This document shows, one piece after another, positions 26,147-36,032 of a stretch of 64,000 nt of DNA. A program made the position numbers and the translations under genes. The notes under the pieces are model-generated. The model searched no databases, was not told where the DNA came from, and saw nothing but the letters and a program-made list of their open reading frames with translations. Origin of the DNA: Candidatus Amulumruptor caecigallinarius (GTDB taxonomy: Bacteria > Bacteroidota > Bacteroidia > Bacteroidales > Muribaculaceae); NCBI GenBank assembly GCA_944321825.1, contig CALUMU010000012.1, forward strand, positions 1-64,000, in the 5' to 3' direction. The first letter of the stretch is position 1, and each line of letters starts with the position of its first letter.

Positions 26147-26917
26147 ATGAAAGTCAAAGGCATGATATTTGCGGCGGGCATCGGCTCGCGTTTGCGACCG
26201 ATTACAGATACCATCCCCAAAGCGTTGGTGGAGGTAGGGGGGATGCCCATGCTGCAACGCACGCTGATGAGGATGAGAGATGCCGGGATAAATGACGTTG
26301 TGGTCAATGTACATCATCATGCTCCTAAGATTATGGAGTTTCTTGCTGCAAATGATGACTTCGGCATGGAGATTTCCGTCAGCGACGAGTCCGACATGCT
26401 GCTCGATACCGGCGGCGGACTGCTTAAGGCCGCTACGTTGATTGGTGATGCCGATGCCGTTGTGCTTCATAATGCGGATATATATACGGATATACCTTTG
26501 CTGCCGCTTATCGACAGATACGCACAGAGTGGTGCTGATATAGTTTTGGCGGTCAACCGCCGCCCAACGTCCCGTTACCTGCTGTGCGATGAGAACAAAC
26601 GTATGCGAGGATGGATAAATACCGCGACTGGCGAACTCAAGCCTGCTTCACTTACTGCTGAAAAAGCCTCTACATTTGCGAAAGTGGGCTTCTGCGGCAT
26701 ACATGTAGTGCGACCGCAAACGGTTTTCCCTGCCCTGCAGAGCTACTCGATGCAGTATGGAGCAAAATTCTCCCTTACCCCCTTCTATATTGAAAATTCA
26801 GACGGCCTGAATATCATGTGTGTGGCTGCACCGGCTAATAGCCATTGGGTAGATATAGGCAAGCCTGAAACACTCTCTTTTGCGAGAGAACTTGCAGATA
26901 CGCACATTTGTGGTTGA
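26147..26917 (+). CDS. Sugar-1-phosphate nucleotidyltransferase, MurU-like
   Basis: The 256-residue protein has the nucleotidyltransferase signature FAAGIGSRLRPITDTIPKAL at the N terminus. VVNVHHHAPKI, LLDTGGGLLKA and HNADIYTDIPL (metal-binding Asp) follow, with a C-terminal WVDIGKPETL. In the MurU pathway this activates MurNAc-1-phosphate with UTP to UDP-MurNAc, bypassing de novo synthesis. The adjacent AmgK-like kinase supports that assignment, although other hexose-1-phosphates cannot be excluded. It ends the operon, before a strong hairpin. Confidence 0.87.
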   Translation: MKVKGMIFAAGIGSRLRPITDTIPKALVEVGGMPMLQRTLMRMRDAGINDVVVNVHHHAPKIMEFLAANDDFGMEISVSDESDMLLDTGGGLLKAATLIGDADAVVLHNADIYTDIPLLPLIDRYAQSGADIVLAVNRRPTSRYLLCDENKRMRGWINTATGELKPASLTAEKASTFAKVGFCGIHVVRPQTVFPALQSYSMQYGAKFSLTPFYIENSDGLNIMCVAAPANSHWVDIGKPETLSFARELADTHICG

Positions 26918-26971
26918 TGCCGCTTTTTGTCCACCATGCCCGCTTTTTGATTCACACGCAGAACGTAAAAG

Positions 26972-27018
26972 ACTGGCATGTATCATCTCGGCTAAATTAC
27001 AGACGGATACATGCCAGT
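26972..27018. terminator. Hairpin between convergent MurU-like and meaB genes
   Basis: A perfect 13-bp stem (ACTGGCATGTATC with GATACATGCCAGT) surrounds a 21-nt loop. It lies between two converging genes. There is no strong T-tract on either side. Confidence 0.6.
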
Positions 27019-27051
27019 ACATTATTGTATGATGTGGATGCTGTGTGCCGT

Positions 27052-28215
27052 TCAGATTGGTCGTTGCTTTTGGCTCATGGCGCTGAAATAGAAGTCGAGG
27101 ACTTCTTTGGCGGCTGTGAACGAGCTGCGGCGGTTGTTGAGCACGTCGCGTTCGCAGCGGATGAGGCGGCTTGCCACTTCGGTGTCGTTGTAGAAATTGT
27201 TGCGAAGCTGCTCGTCGATGGTTTCGTACATCCAGTAGCGTGACTGTTGGTGGCGTTTGATGTCGAAGTAGCCGTTTTCTCTGGCGAAAGTAAAGTAACG
27301 GTCAATCATGTCCCATACTTCGGGGATTCCTAACTCGAAATATCCAGAATAGGTAAGGACTTCGGGTTTCCAACCGCTTGGTGTGGGGGGGAACAGTTGC
27401 AGGGCGCTGCGGAACTGGGCTTGCGCCAGACGGGCCCGGTCGATGTTGTCTCCGTCGGCCTTGTTTATGACGATGCCGTCAGCCATTTCCATGATGCCGC
27501 GTTTGATGCCTTGCAGTTCGTCTCCTGTCCCGGCAAGTTGTATGAGCAGGAAGAAATCGACCATCGAATGTACGGCGGTCTCACTTTGGCCGACTCCCAC
27601 AGTCTCGACAAAAATATTATTGTAGCCCGCAGCTTCGCAGAGCACTATGGTCTCGCGGGTCTTACGGGCCACGCCTCCGAGCGAACCTGCTGATGGGCTG
27701 GGACGGATAAAGGCATCAGGATGTATGGAAAGTCTTTCCATGCGTGTCTTGTCGCCGAGTATGCTCCCTTTTGTGCGTTCGCTTGACGGGTCTATGGCAA
27801 GCACGGCGAGCTTGCTGCCTGGAGTCTTGAGGACGTGTAGGCCGAACACGTCGATAGATGTCGATTTGCCAGCTCCCGGTACGCCCGTGATACCTATGCG
27901 CCGTGAATTGCCGGAGTAGGGGAGGCATTTTTCAATCACTTCTTGTGCCACAGCCTGATGATCGGGCGACAGGCTTTCGACCATCGTAACGGCTCTGCTT
28001 AGCATTGTCACATCCCCTTTGAGTATGCCTTCGACGAGGGCGGATGCCGAGGGGAGGGTGCGTTTTTTGCGACGTGTCATGTATGGATTGACGGATGGCG
28101 GCTGTTTGACCCCGCTATTGACTGTCAGACCTTGGAACTCGCAGGAGTTTTCGATATGGTCGTGATGACAGTCGTGGTGTCCGTCATGGTGTGGATCTGT
28201 AGGTAGGTTGCTCAT
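27052..28215 (-). CDS. meaB: MeaB/ArgK GTPase with His-rich N terminus
   Basis: The 387-residue protein is a G3E GTPase. It has Walker A GVPGAGKSTS, a metal/switch region AIDPSSERTKGSILGDKTRM, FVETVGVGQSE and NKADGDN for guanine recognition. MeaB chaperones adenosylcobalamin-dependent methylmalonyl-CoA mutase; no mutase gene lies in the window. The first 25 residues hold seven His and two Cys (His 9, 10, 13, 14, 17, 18, 20; Cys 16, 25), unlike the usual MeaB N terminus and reminiscent of metal-storage tails of HypB. A later Met (MTRRKKRTLPSASALVEG, about residue 46) is an alternative start without that stretch. Confidence 0.92.
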   Translation of the reverse strand: MSNLPTDPHHDGHHDCHHDHIENSCEFQGLTVNSGVKQPPSVNPYMTRRKKRTLPSASALVEGILKGDVTMLSRAVTMVESLSPDHQAVAQEVIEKCLPYSGNSRRIGITGVPGAGKSTSIDVFGLHVLKTPGSKLAVLAIDPSSERTKGSILGDKTRMERLSIHPDAFIRPSPSAGSLGGVARKTRETIVLCEAAGYNNIFVETVGVGQSETAVHSMVDFFLLIQLAGTGDELQGIKRGIMEMADGIVINKADGDNIDRARLAQAQFRSALQLFPPTPSGWKPEVLTYSGYFELGIPEVWDMIDRYFTFARENGYFDIKRHQQSRYWMYETIDEQLRNNFYNDTEVASRLIRCERDVLNNRRSSFTAAKEVLDFYFSAMSQKQRPI

Positions 28216-28227
28216 AATCTGTCTGTT

Positions 28228-29331
28228 TCAGTCAATCATGCCGACGATTCTGACCGTCCTGACAGGATTGGATGGGTCGTTGGTTATCAGCACGAATGAT
28301 GTGTTGATTATCTCTTTGTTGCGTATATATTCTGGCGATACGGTGATTGTCACAGTGGTGCTGTCACCTTTTTTGACTTTTTTGTTCCCGGTGGTGACTG
28401 TTATGCCGTCATCGGGGGAATAAACCCGTCGGACAATCAGGGCGTTTTTCCCAGTGTTCGACAGGGTGGCGGTGTATGAAATCGGTGTGGCAGACAGACT
28501 GTCGATGTTGCCTAAGTCTACTTTATCTACTGATAATGTCGATTCTGGAGCGTTGGCCAACGCTTTCTCGTCCCACACTGAAAAATCTTCATTTATAAAG
28601 GCTGTGACAGGGATTGACAGAAAGGATGACGGACTGCTATCCGGCCGCATTTCTATCTTTATCGAGTCTGTCAGCAGACCGTAGACGGGAGCGTTGATGC
28701 TGTAGATTGTAGCCGACAGTATTGCTTGTTCGCCGGGTGCTATTTTTGCAGGACTGCTCAAAAGGTGTATGTAGTCAGGTGCATATTTCAATATAGGTGT
28801 GATGGAGTCGTTGCCTACATTGTAACACTCTATATATGCCGACTTTATAGCCCCTTTGTGCATGTCACCGAGCATAAGCATGTCTTTCTGGAGCCTGATG
28901 TTTTCGGCTTGGATGGGGTAGTGGGCTGTCAGGCTCGACGCACTGCCTATCGCTGTGCCCTTGACATGAAGGGTATGGCGGGAGGGGTCTGTGTCAAGGT
29001 CTACGTAAATCTTTTTGTCAAATCGTCCTGGACGGCCAGAGGGGTCATATGAAACTTGAATCCTGATGGTGTCGCCGGGATGGACGGGACGGCTGTCAAA
29101 CTTCGGACGTGTGCAGCCGCATGTAGCGCGTGCCGAGACTACCTGAACGGGTTCGTCGCCGGTGTTCACTCCTTTGAATACCGTAGTCACTTTGCCGTCA
29201 TCTTCGTTGAATACGGCGAAATCATGGGTGGTTTCTACCCATGATACTTCTTTCCGCGCATGGCAGACGATGACTGCTGCGGTCATCATCGTTGCGGTTA
29301 GCGACAGTTGTATTAGATGTGTCCGTTTCAC
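28228..29331 (-). CDS. DUF1573-domain secreted protein (two or three Ig-like repeats)
   Basis: The 367-residue protein has an N-terminal signal (LSLTATMMTAAVIVCHA). The first DUF1573 domain follows (ETTHDFAVFNEDDGKVTTVF; VVSARATCGCTRP; VHPGDTIRIQVSYDPSGRPGRFDK). Two further Ig-like segments with weaker matches cover about 130-365. DUF1573 is a Bacteroidota cell-surface/periplasmic beta domain of unknown function. The gene lies 5 bp downstream of a second, shorter DUF1573 gene and 12 bp upstream of meaB. Confidence 0.85.
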   Translation of the reverse strand: MKRTHLIQLSLTATMMTAAVIVCHARKEVSWVETTHDFAVFNEDDGKVTTVFKGVNTGDEPVQVVSARATCGCTRPKFDSRPVHPGDTIRIQVSYDPSGRPGRFDKKIYVDLDTDPSRHTLHVKGTAIGSASSLTAHYPIQAENIRLQKDMLMLGDMHKGAIKSAYIECYNVGNDSITPILKYAPDYIHLLSSPAKIAPGEQAILSATIYSINAPVYGLLTDSIKIEMRPDSSPSSFLSIPVTAFINEDFSVWDEKALANAPESTLSVDKVDLGNIDSLSATPISYTATLSNTGKNALIVRRVYSPDDGITVTTGNKKVKKGDSTTVTITVSPEYIRNKEIINTSFVLITNDPSNPVRTVRIVGMID

Positions 29332-29336
29332 GTCGG

Positions 29337-29747
29337 TTATTTGACCACTGTACCTTTAAAGGAGAGTCCTATGCGTTTTTTGCCGACATTGGTAGAGACT
29401 CTGACTGTACGGTTGACGGAGCCGGGTCGACCTTTGGGATTAAATGTGACTTTGATTTGCGATGTCTCGCCCGGTTTGATAGGGTGGGTAGGGAACTGGG
29501 GCTTGGTGCATCCGCATCCGCCATTGGTAACCGACATGATGATAAGCGGAGCATTGCCGGTGTTGGTAAATTCGTAGACTGCAGTCACGGGCCCTCCATC
29601 TTCGGGTATAGTGCCGAAATTGTGAGAGCGTGAGGCAAATTCGATTTTGGGCTTGTTGCTTTTATCGGCAGCAGTCAGTGGCATGGCCGTCAAAATGCAG
29701 ACAAAAAGAACTATTATGCTTGACGTTAGGAATTTAGTATGTCGCAT
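29337..29747 (-). CDS. Single-domain DUF1573 secreted protein
   Basis: The 136-residue protein consists of a signal peptide (SSIIVLFVCILTAMPLTAA) and one DUF1573 domain. That domain has SHNFGTIPEDGGPVTAVYEF, VTNGGCGCTKPQFPT and the closing GETSQIKVTFNPKGRPGS. The CGCT motif is shared with the neighbouring gene, which looks like a paralogue that gained further repeats. It is sandwiched between the alpha-2-macroglobulin gene and that paralogue. Confidence 0.88.
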   Translation of the reverse strand: MRHTKFLTSSIIVLFVCILTAMPLTAADKSNKPKIEFASRSHNFGTIPEDGGPVTAVYEFTNTGNAPLIIMSVTNGGCGCTKPQFPTHPIKPGETSQIKVTFNPKGRPGSVNRTVRVSTNVGKKRIGLSFKGTVVK

Positions 29748-29793
29748 AACGGTAGTTATTAATGATGTTTACAGGGGTGGATTATTTCAAGGA

Positions 29794-32700
29794 TTATTTA
29801 ATATGTGTGGAAGCTACTGAAATCATATCTGCCCCGGAATGAGCTGTGAGCGAAGGGGTCATCTGTGACTGTACGGTAGCGATGCCGGATGTGAAAGTGC
29901 CTGCATTGTTGGCCGAGAGGTCGTATGTAAGCACATAAGTGCCTTTGGGCAGCCTTGTGATGAATATGTCCGTCTGGCTGTCACGGTTCTCGCGGTAGAA
30001 TGAAAGCCCTTGGCTGAATATATAGCCGGGTAGCTGGTCTGCCGGTTCAAAACAAGCTGCGCGCTGGTCGATAATGGTTACATAATCCATATCACGCTTG
30101 GCCACGATGGTGAGCTGCACTTTGACGTTTTTGCCTAATTCCATGGATGTGCCAGCGGTCCATCTCATGCCGTCGGATGTGGGTACTTCTGTCAATATCT
30201 CTTTCGAGATGCTGAGGTCTGGTATCGAGTGCGGTGCGACTGACGAGCTTTCGGCCACGTACTGCGCTATGACTGCGCCCCACGAGGGGAGTGCGTCGGA
30301 GTTGCGTATGTTGAGGTTGCTGCCTGAAGCTTTATCTGACGGAATGTTCATGGTGAACATTCCAGTAGCATGGTCACTCTCAGGGAGGGTCAGGGCTGTC
30401 CCGTCAAGAGTGATGTCTACTTTGCCGGCTGGTATAACCCATGCAGGCGATGAAGTTATCAGGTTCGCTATGACAAGGGCTGCTTGAGGGTTGTCATTCC
30501 ATGATGTAGCTTCTTTCTGGAATATCAGCCATTGGCGTATCTGGTCTATTGCCTTGCTTTTAGGTTGCAGTTGGCAATAGGCATCGAGTATTATGCTCTG
30601 CCCTGTGATGTCGGTGTTATCCCACCACATACCGCGTTGTGGAGAAGTCATGGCAAGCTGGTTGAGCGACTCTATCACTTCGAGGGATATGTCGCCATAA
30701 GCATGGGCATCCATCAGTATGGCTGCTTTTGCCTTGTCGGCAGGTGGCATTTTCTTCCAGTTGGCACGAGCTTCACGCAGGGCTGCATTGCTTACAGCAT
30801 GTGCCGCGCTGCTTTGGCTGATGCTGAACATATTGCGGAGCTCGGCATAGTCAATGTATGAGGCCTTGGGGTTGCGTGTGTATTGGCGCACGGTTTCATC
30901 GTCGAGATACATGACTGCTTTGCGGAGCATATCGTTGAAATCTTTGCCATCGGGAAGCCAACCCAAGCGGTTGACCGCTCCGAGTGTGCGCAGTACGTAT
31001 TTGGTCACCCATAATGACGGTGCGGAGTCATCGGACATCCACTGCCAAGCCCCGGAGGGAGCTTGCAACTGTTGCAGCTTGCCGATTGATGCTTCGATTG
31101 CCTTATCGGTGTAGTCTGCATCAAGAATCAGAGCCAGACGCGACATTCGCTCGGAATCGGTCTTGGCATCTCTGAGCCATGGTGTCGACTGTAGCATCAG
31201 CTGCTTAAGCTGAGGATTGCGTTCGAGCATGGATTTGAGGCTGTCGTCATTTCCGTCGCCCGACGACCATTGCTTTACGGCTTCGGCAATGACAGGATAT
31301 TGCTCTACCAGTTTTTTCGCGGCAATGGCTGACAGGAACGCATCGGCCGCCTTCATAGCTGTGTTAGGAGTCTCGTCGGAGATGGACGGCAATGCGAGTA
31401 CAGCCAGCCACAGCGGATTTTCGCAGTATTGCAGGGTGACTGTCGCGCCTTTGTCTATTTCAGGCAGCTTGACGCTGATATCGGTAGAGTCAGGAGCGAT
31501 ATAGAAGGGATGCGAATCGATTACTGATGATTTGGATGACAGTACAGGTATCATGGACATTTCTCCGTCGGAGAAATTGTCCGTGGTGGCTGCGGTTTTT
31601 ATCGAAATGATATTGCCTTCATTGGCTGTTACGTCTATAGGTAGCAATACTACTGCGCTGCCGTTGGGGGCTAAGCTGACAGAGGTCTGGCGGAAAGCCT
31701 TGAAGGTGGGCGATGATGATGATGTCGCCTCGGCATATACATTGGCTTCGAGCGGTTGGTCGGTCTTGTTGTATACCGTAGCAAGGATGTCGATGCGGTC
31801 GCCGGCACGTACAAAACGGGGCATATTGGGTTGCACCATAAGCGGCTTTGAGCTTACGATAGATGCCGAGTACTTGGCAGTGTCGAGTTTGCGTGTGAAA
31901 GCTATGAGGTCGAATTGCCATGTGGTGACGGCATTGGGCATGGTCAATTCAATCACTGCATTACCGTCTGCATCGGTGGTTATAGTGGGGTTGAAGTAGG
32001 CCAGCGGTATCTCCGAAGGACGGTAGTTGATGTCCGTCGGCATGCCGGTGCCGCTCTCGAAGGTGGCTCCTGTATCAGTAGCACTTTCTTCCACAGCTTG
32101 ATCGGCTGCAGCCTCTGTTACCGAGACTACACTTTTGAGTTCTTCAACCATGGGAGCTGGTGCGGAGTCATAACGGACGGAGTTGGCCATGCGGGTGCCA
32201 CGCAATGATATGCCCCTGGCATATTTCCTCATACTGGTAACCCATGATTGTCCCCATAACTGCCACTGCGGCATATCGAGGGCGACGCAATCTGACGCAA
32301 TAAAAGGCGACATTGCCCCTACGTGGCTCTGCCATCCATACGGTTGTTGGAGCGAGAAGTGATACAACTGGCCGTCGGCAGGTCTGAAGTCCAGATTGTG
32401 ACGCTTGATGCTTTCGATAGCCTTGCTGTAGATATCGGCTATTACGGCTCCCTCTACAGGTGTCTGCCCGTCGTCATAGCTAAGGGTGAACGTCCATTTT
32501 TCGGATGAAAGAGGCGACGTATTGTCGCGCATCGACTGTGCTTTGATGATTAATTTCTTCTGGGTTTCAGGACGCGAAAGGGTCAGATTGCACTGGTCAG
32601 TAGTAAAATTACGGGTGGCTATAAGCGATACAAATGCCCGTTCGGCTTTGCTTTCAAGCTTGACAGGTAGGACGTTGAATCCCGGAGACACGTTCATCCA

Positions 32701-35436
32701 ACGGCGCATGTATTCATGGCCTGTCTCAGGATTCCACATGATGACCATCACATTGGTCACGTCCGCACCTGTGGCATAGCATATGTCCACCTTTCCGTCT
32801 TTGTCGGTTATAAGCTTGTCAGAAGGAATCCACACATTAGATTCCGTAGGTGACGGGCTTCCTTTCTGCGGATTGTACATTACAATCTGGCGGGAAACCA
32901 ACGGATCCGTTTCATCATCAAGCATGAAGCGGACATCATACGTGCCGTTTGGTATGGCTGACAAGTCGATAACCGGCTCTGTGGTCTTGACGGTGCCTGA
33001 CAGTATGATGTTATCCTCGCTGAGTATCTCGTATTTCACAGCCGGGACATCTACCGTGTTTCCGGCAATGTCGGCTACCTTGATGTCGAGTTTGACTGGG
33101 ACGGTCGTATTGACCGGGTTGGGCATATCGACAGTGAGCTGGCGCAGAGATGCCGGAGAGAATGAGGTCTGGGCGGATTGCGACTCGCCTGATGTGCTGA
33201 CTGCTACTATCTGGGCGAGGAAATACCCCCGGGGGTATGGTGCACTTTTTATTACTTCGGGAGTGACGGTTATGGTGAATTTGCCGTTTTTGTCAGATTT
33301 TACGGCATCGGTATAGAATGATTGCGGCTGTGACCGCATCCACCACCTGACCGGCGACATGGATTTGAGGTCCAAGGCTACCGATGCGTTGGCGACAGGG
33401 AGTCCTGTATAGGTAAGCAATTCGCCACTGAGCATATATGAGCCGTCGGCAGTTTTATCAGGCTTGGAAAGTGTGACATAGTAGGTAGGCAATTTGTAAT
33501 CGCTGACCGTGAATCCGCAGTTGGAGTATATCTTACCGTTGCGGTTATTGTCGTCGGGCATTTCGATAGAGAGTGTGAAATTGCCGGTAAGACCGTCTTT
33601 GGGCAGCACAGCCTGTCCGCTGCACCGTCCCAATGTGTCGGTCACGGCATGTATGGTGTCAAACGGCTGGTAATTGGCATCGCGCACGATCGCGGTAATC
33701 TCTTTTCCCTCAAGAAGCGTGTGGCCATAACCTTTTGACGCATATGCCACGGCACCCCATTGCAGGGTGTCACCGGGATGATACAGAGGCAGGGACGTGA
33801 ATGTAGAGATATAATTGTAAGAGCGGTTCACATTGTCACGCACAGACTCCCATATGGGGAATGGCGCGGATGTATCGTTGCCTTTTGTCGCATATATCAG
33901 GCCACGGGATTTATTGCTTGCTTTGAGTGCGCCGTCTTTGCCTGTTTGACCTAATGATGATGCTGATTTGTTTCTGCCATGAGGAAGCAGGTTGAATATG
34001 ATGCCTTTAAGGGGGGAACCTGTGATGCCGTCCACGGCATAGAGCATCCTGTCGTTGACAGTAGCGGAATATACGGCCAGCTTGGTTACGGTGACAATGC
34101 GATGTGAGTCATCGCTCTTGGTGTCTTTGCCCTCGAAGTCGATATCAAAGACGTAACGACCTACGGGTAGAGCCGGGAAATCGCTGACATCAAGTGTGTA
34201 ATGCGCCGGACAGTTTGAGACTGTATTGCCAGACAGTGTGTATGTCTTTGAAGCCTCCTTTTTCAGGCTCTTTGATATGGAGCGGTTGTAATATGAATCT
34301 CTGAGTGAGTAATTGGAGCTTATTCTATAGGCCGAAATCGTGAGTTCGGTTATGTTTTTGGTTTTGATGCCTATCTTGACAGGCACACCCGGATAGAGTG
34401 TGGGTGAAATGGTGATGTCGGCACTTTTACGTTCCAGGTTGCTGACGATGTTGCGTATGCAGTTGAGACGGAAATAGTCGGGATATGCCGCAATGAAGCG
34501 TTTGGCTTGTGAGTATACCCATTGTTCTCTGCCGGTAGAGCCTGTCGAGAGCAGCTCGTCTATTTTAAGCAGTACTTCCCCGACAGCTGGAGTAGTGGCA
34601 AAATTGTTGTCATACAGAGCTTGGAGCTTTTCAAACTCGGTGTCGGTGTCGATGCGGTCGCCGGCAAGCGAGTTGTCTGCGTCAAGTTTATGTAGCTGCC
34701 AATACAGGAGTGAGGCCGGCGATGCTTCTGTCCGGGAGGTCATCAGGGAGATTATTCTTGATATGCACATGCGGGCCTGAGTGTTGCGATAGGCAAAAGT
34801 GCGGAGTATTTCCACTCCCCTTATGGCCTCGAAATCAAGCAATGTGGGGGCATACATGGCAGCGATGTCGCGGTTGTAATCAATCACTCCGCCATAGTTT
34901 TGTACAGGGGTCTGTGCCAACAGATTGGACGGAGTCAACGCATCATTGACGAGTGTCATTATCCTGTCGGAAATCTGCGTTCCGCTCCATGTGGTGAAGT
35001 TGCCTTTGGCAGCATCAAGCATTGCTGGACGCTGGTCATATGCCCAGTAGTCTGACTGGTATATGTCTGCATATACCCCGGCTAAAAGCAGACTCAGCAG
35101 ACTGCGCATTTCCACATCCTTCTCTTCGTTGCGCAGCGAGTCGATACGGGCAGTGACCGTGACAAGCTCGTCTTGCGATATGGACGCTTCGGCAAGCGAA
35201 AGATTGATAAGCGCACGGAGCATACCACGGCTGTCAGCCGCTTTTTGGGCTGATGCAAGGGCATTCTCGGCATTGGAAATGACCGTTTTAGGGTATGCGA
35301 AATCAGGCTTCTGATAGGCTGATGCTGATGTGGCTGCTGATGCCACTATGGGAGTGCAAAAAAAACCAAATGCTGCGATTGATGCGCAGCAGGCTATTAT
35401 TGAGCGGTTTACAAGTGATTTCCTTAATGACATCAT
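29794..35436 (-). CDS. Alpha-2-macroglobulin family protein (no thioester)
   Basis: The 1880-residue protein has a signal peptide (IIACCASIAAFGFFCTPIVASA). A region of several hundred residues of helices precedes the MG domains, with an MG2-like YHPGDTLQWGAV near 550. The A2M central domain has PNMPRFVRAGDRIDILATVYNKT, and the C-terminal helical domain contains SDDSAPSLWVTKYVL. The reactive CGEQ thioester motif is absent; the corresponding stretch reads QYCENPLWLAVLALP. It is probably an envelope-anchored or periplasmic protein that traps proteases or guards the envelope (family knowledge). It is likely co-transcribed with the two DUF1573 genes and meaB. Confidence 0.9.
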   Translation of the reverse strand: MMSLRKSLVNRSIIACCASIAAFGFFCTPIVASAATSASAYQKPDFAYPKTVISNAENALASAQKAADSRGMLRALINLSLAEASISQDELVTVTARIDSLRNEEKDVEMRSLLSLLLAGVYADIYQSDYWAYDQRPAMLDAAKGNFTTWSGTQISDRIMTLVNDALTPSNLLAQTPVQNYGGVIDYNRDIAAMYAPTLLDFEAIRGVEILRTFAYRNTQARMCISRIISLMTSRTEASPASLLYWQLHKLDADNSLAGDRIDTDTEFEKLQALYDNNFATTPAVGEVLLKIDELLSTGSTGREQWVYSQAKRFIAAYPDYFRLNCIRNIVSNLERKSADITISPTLYPGVPVKIGIKTKNITELTISAYRISSNYSLRDSYYNRSISKSLKKEASKTYTLSGNTVSNCPAHYTLDVSDFPALPVGRYVFDIDFEGKDTKSDDSHRIVTVTKLAVYSATVNDRMLYAVDGITGSPLKGIIFNLLPHGRNKSASSLGQTGKDGALKASNKSRGLIYATKGNDTSAPFPIWESVRDNVNRSYNYISTFTSLPLYHPGDTLQWGAVAYASKGYGHTLLEGKEITAIVRDANYQPFDTIHAVTDTLGRCSGQAVLPKDGLTGNFTLSIEMPDDNNRNGKIYSNCGFTVSDYKLPTYYVTLSKPDKTADGSYMLSGELLTYTGLPVANASVALDLKSMSPVRWWMRSQPQSFYTDAVKSDKNGKFTITVTPEVIKSAPYPRGYFLAQIVAVSTSGESQSAQTSFSPASLRQLTVDMPNPVNTTVPVKLDIKVADIAGNTVDVPAVKYEILSEDNIILSGTVKTTEPVIDLSAIPNGTYDVRFMLDDETDPLVSRQIVMYNPQKGSPSPTESNVWIPSDKLITDKDGKVDICYATGADVTNVMVIMWNPETGHEYMRRWMNVSPGFNVLPVKLESKAERAFVSLIATRNFTTDQCNLTLSRPETQKKLIIKAQSMRDNTSPLSSEKWTFTLSYDDGQTPVEGAVIADIYSKAIESIKRHNLDFRPADGQLYHFSLQQPYGWQSHVGAMSPFIASDCVALDMPQWQLWGQSWVTSMRKYARGISLRGTRMANSVRYDSAPAPMVEELKSVVSVTEAAADQAVEESATDTGATFESGTGMPTDINYRPSEIPLAYFNPTITTDADGNAVIELTMPNAVTTWQFDLIAFTRKLDTAKYSASIVSSKPLMVQPNMPRFVRAGDRIDILATVYNKTDQPLEANVYAEATSSSSPTFKAFRQTSVSLAPNGSAVVLLPIDVTANEGNIISIKTAATTDNFSDGEMSMIPVLSSKSSVIDSHPFYIAPDSTDISVKLPEIDKGATVTLQYCENPLWLAVLALPSISDETPNTAMKAADAFLSAIAAKKLVEQYPVIAEAVKQWSSGDGNDDSLKSMLERNPQLKQLMLQSTPWLRDAKTDSERMSRLALILDADYTDKAIEASIGKLQQLQAPSGAWQWMSDDSAPSLWVTKYVLRTLGAVNRLGWLPDGKDFNDMLRKAVMYLDDETVRQYTRNPKASYIDYAELRNMFSISQSSAAHAVSNAALREARANWKKMPPADKAKAAILMDAHAYGDISLEVIESLNQLAMTSPQRGMWWDNTDITGQSIILDAYCQLQPKSKAIDQIRQWLIFQKEATSWNDNPQAALVIANLITSSPAWVIPAGKVDITLDGTALTLPESDHATGMFTMNIPSDKASGSNLNIRNSDALPSWGAVIAQYVAESSSVAPHSIPDLSISKEILTEVPTSDGMRWTAGTSMELGKNVKVQLTIVAKRDMDYVTIIDQRAACFEPADQLPGYIFSQGLSFYRENRDSQTDIFITRLPKGTYVLTYDLSANNAGTFTSGIATVQSQMTPSLTAHSGADMISVASTHIK

Positions 35437-35499
35437 GTGGCGTGTTTTTAGAGGTCCGGTGGGAGAGCATCCGCCAAGTAGGTATTTATGAATACTCGC

Positions 35500-35976
35500 T
35501 TACTTGCCTTTGTGCAGGTTACGGGCATGACGGCGAAACTCTCTGTTGATTTTTTGTTCTGCAAGGCGGAGCTGGTACACTTGCTTGGGTGTCAGTATTT
35601 TGTCAAATTCCTTATAATACTTTGATTCGATGCGGTGTATGTCGGCTCCTACCGATAGCGATACTCTGGTAGCTTCTGTATAATCCTTGTCGGCAGGGTT
35701 GGTCTTGCGTTTCATTTCTTTACGCATACGTGTGTCATTGGCATACACAGCCCTGCGTTCGCGATCCATCGCGTCATAAAGTGCGAAGAATCGGGTAGCT
35801 TGTTCGTCGTTAAGTCCCAGTTCCTTGACAAGGCGGTCATGTTTATACTGCGTCATTTCGGCTTCCCATTTCTGGCGGTCGGCATGATGGTTGCCGTTGC
35901 GTTTTTGGGCGGAAACTCCGGATGCCGCCGAAACAAGCAGCGTGAGTATTATGGCTAATCGGTAAAAGAATTGCAT
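35500..35976 (-). CDS. Spy/CpxP-like periplasmic protein
   Basis: The 158-residue protein has a signal peptide ending ASGVSAQ and is then almost entirely helical, charged and rich in Arg and Lys. The motif LGLNDEQATRFFALYDAMDRERR and a second YKEFDKILTPKQVYQLRLAEQK match the paired LTxxQ motifs of the Spy/CpxP/heavy-metal-sensor group. It is the third gene after an ECF sigma factor and its probable anti-sigma factor, so it is likely the stress-output or feedback member of that unit. Confidence 0.75.
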   Translation of the reverse strand: MQFFYRLAIILTLLVSAASGVSAQKRNGNHHADRQKWEAEMTQYKHDRLVKELGLNDEQATRFFALYDAMDRERRAVYANDTRMRKEMKRKTNPADKDYTEATRVSLSVGADIHRIESKYYKEFDKILTPKQVYQLRLAEQKINREFRRHARNLHKGK

Positions 35977-36032
35977 ATATGTCTGATAAATTAATCGTAA
36001 TATGTGGTTGCATCGTTACGGCCTGAGCAATG

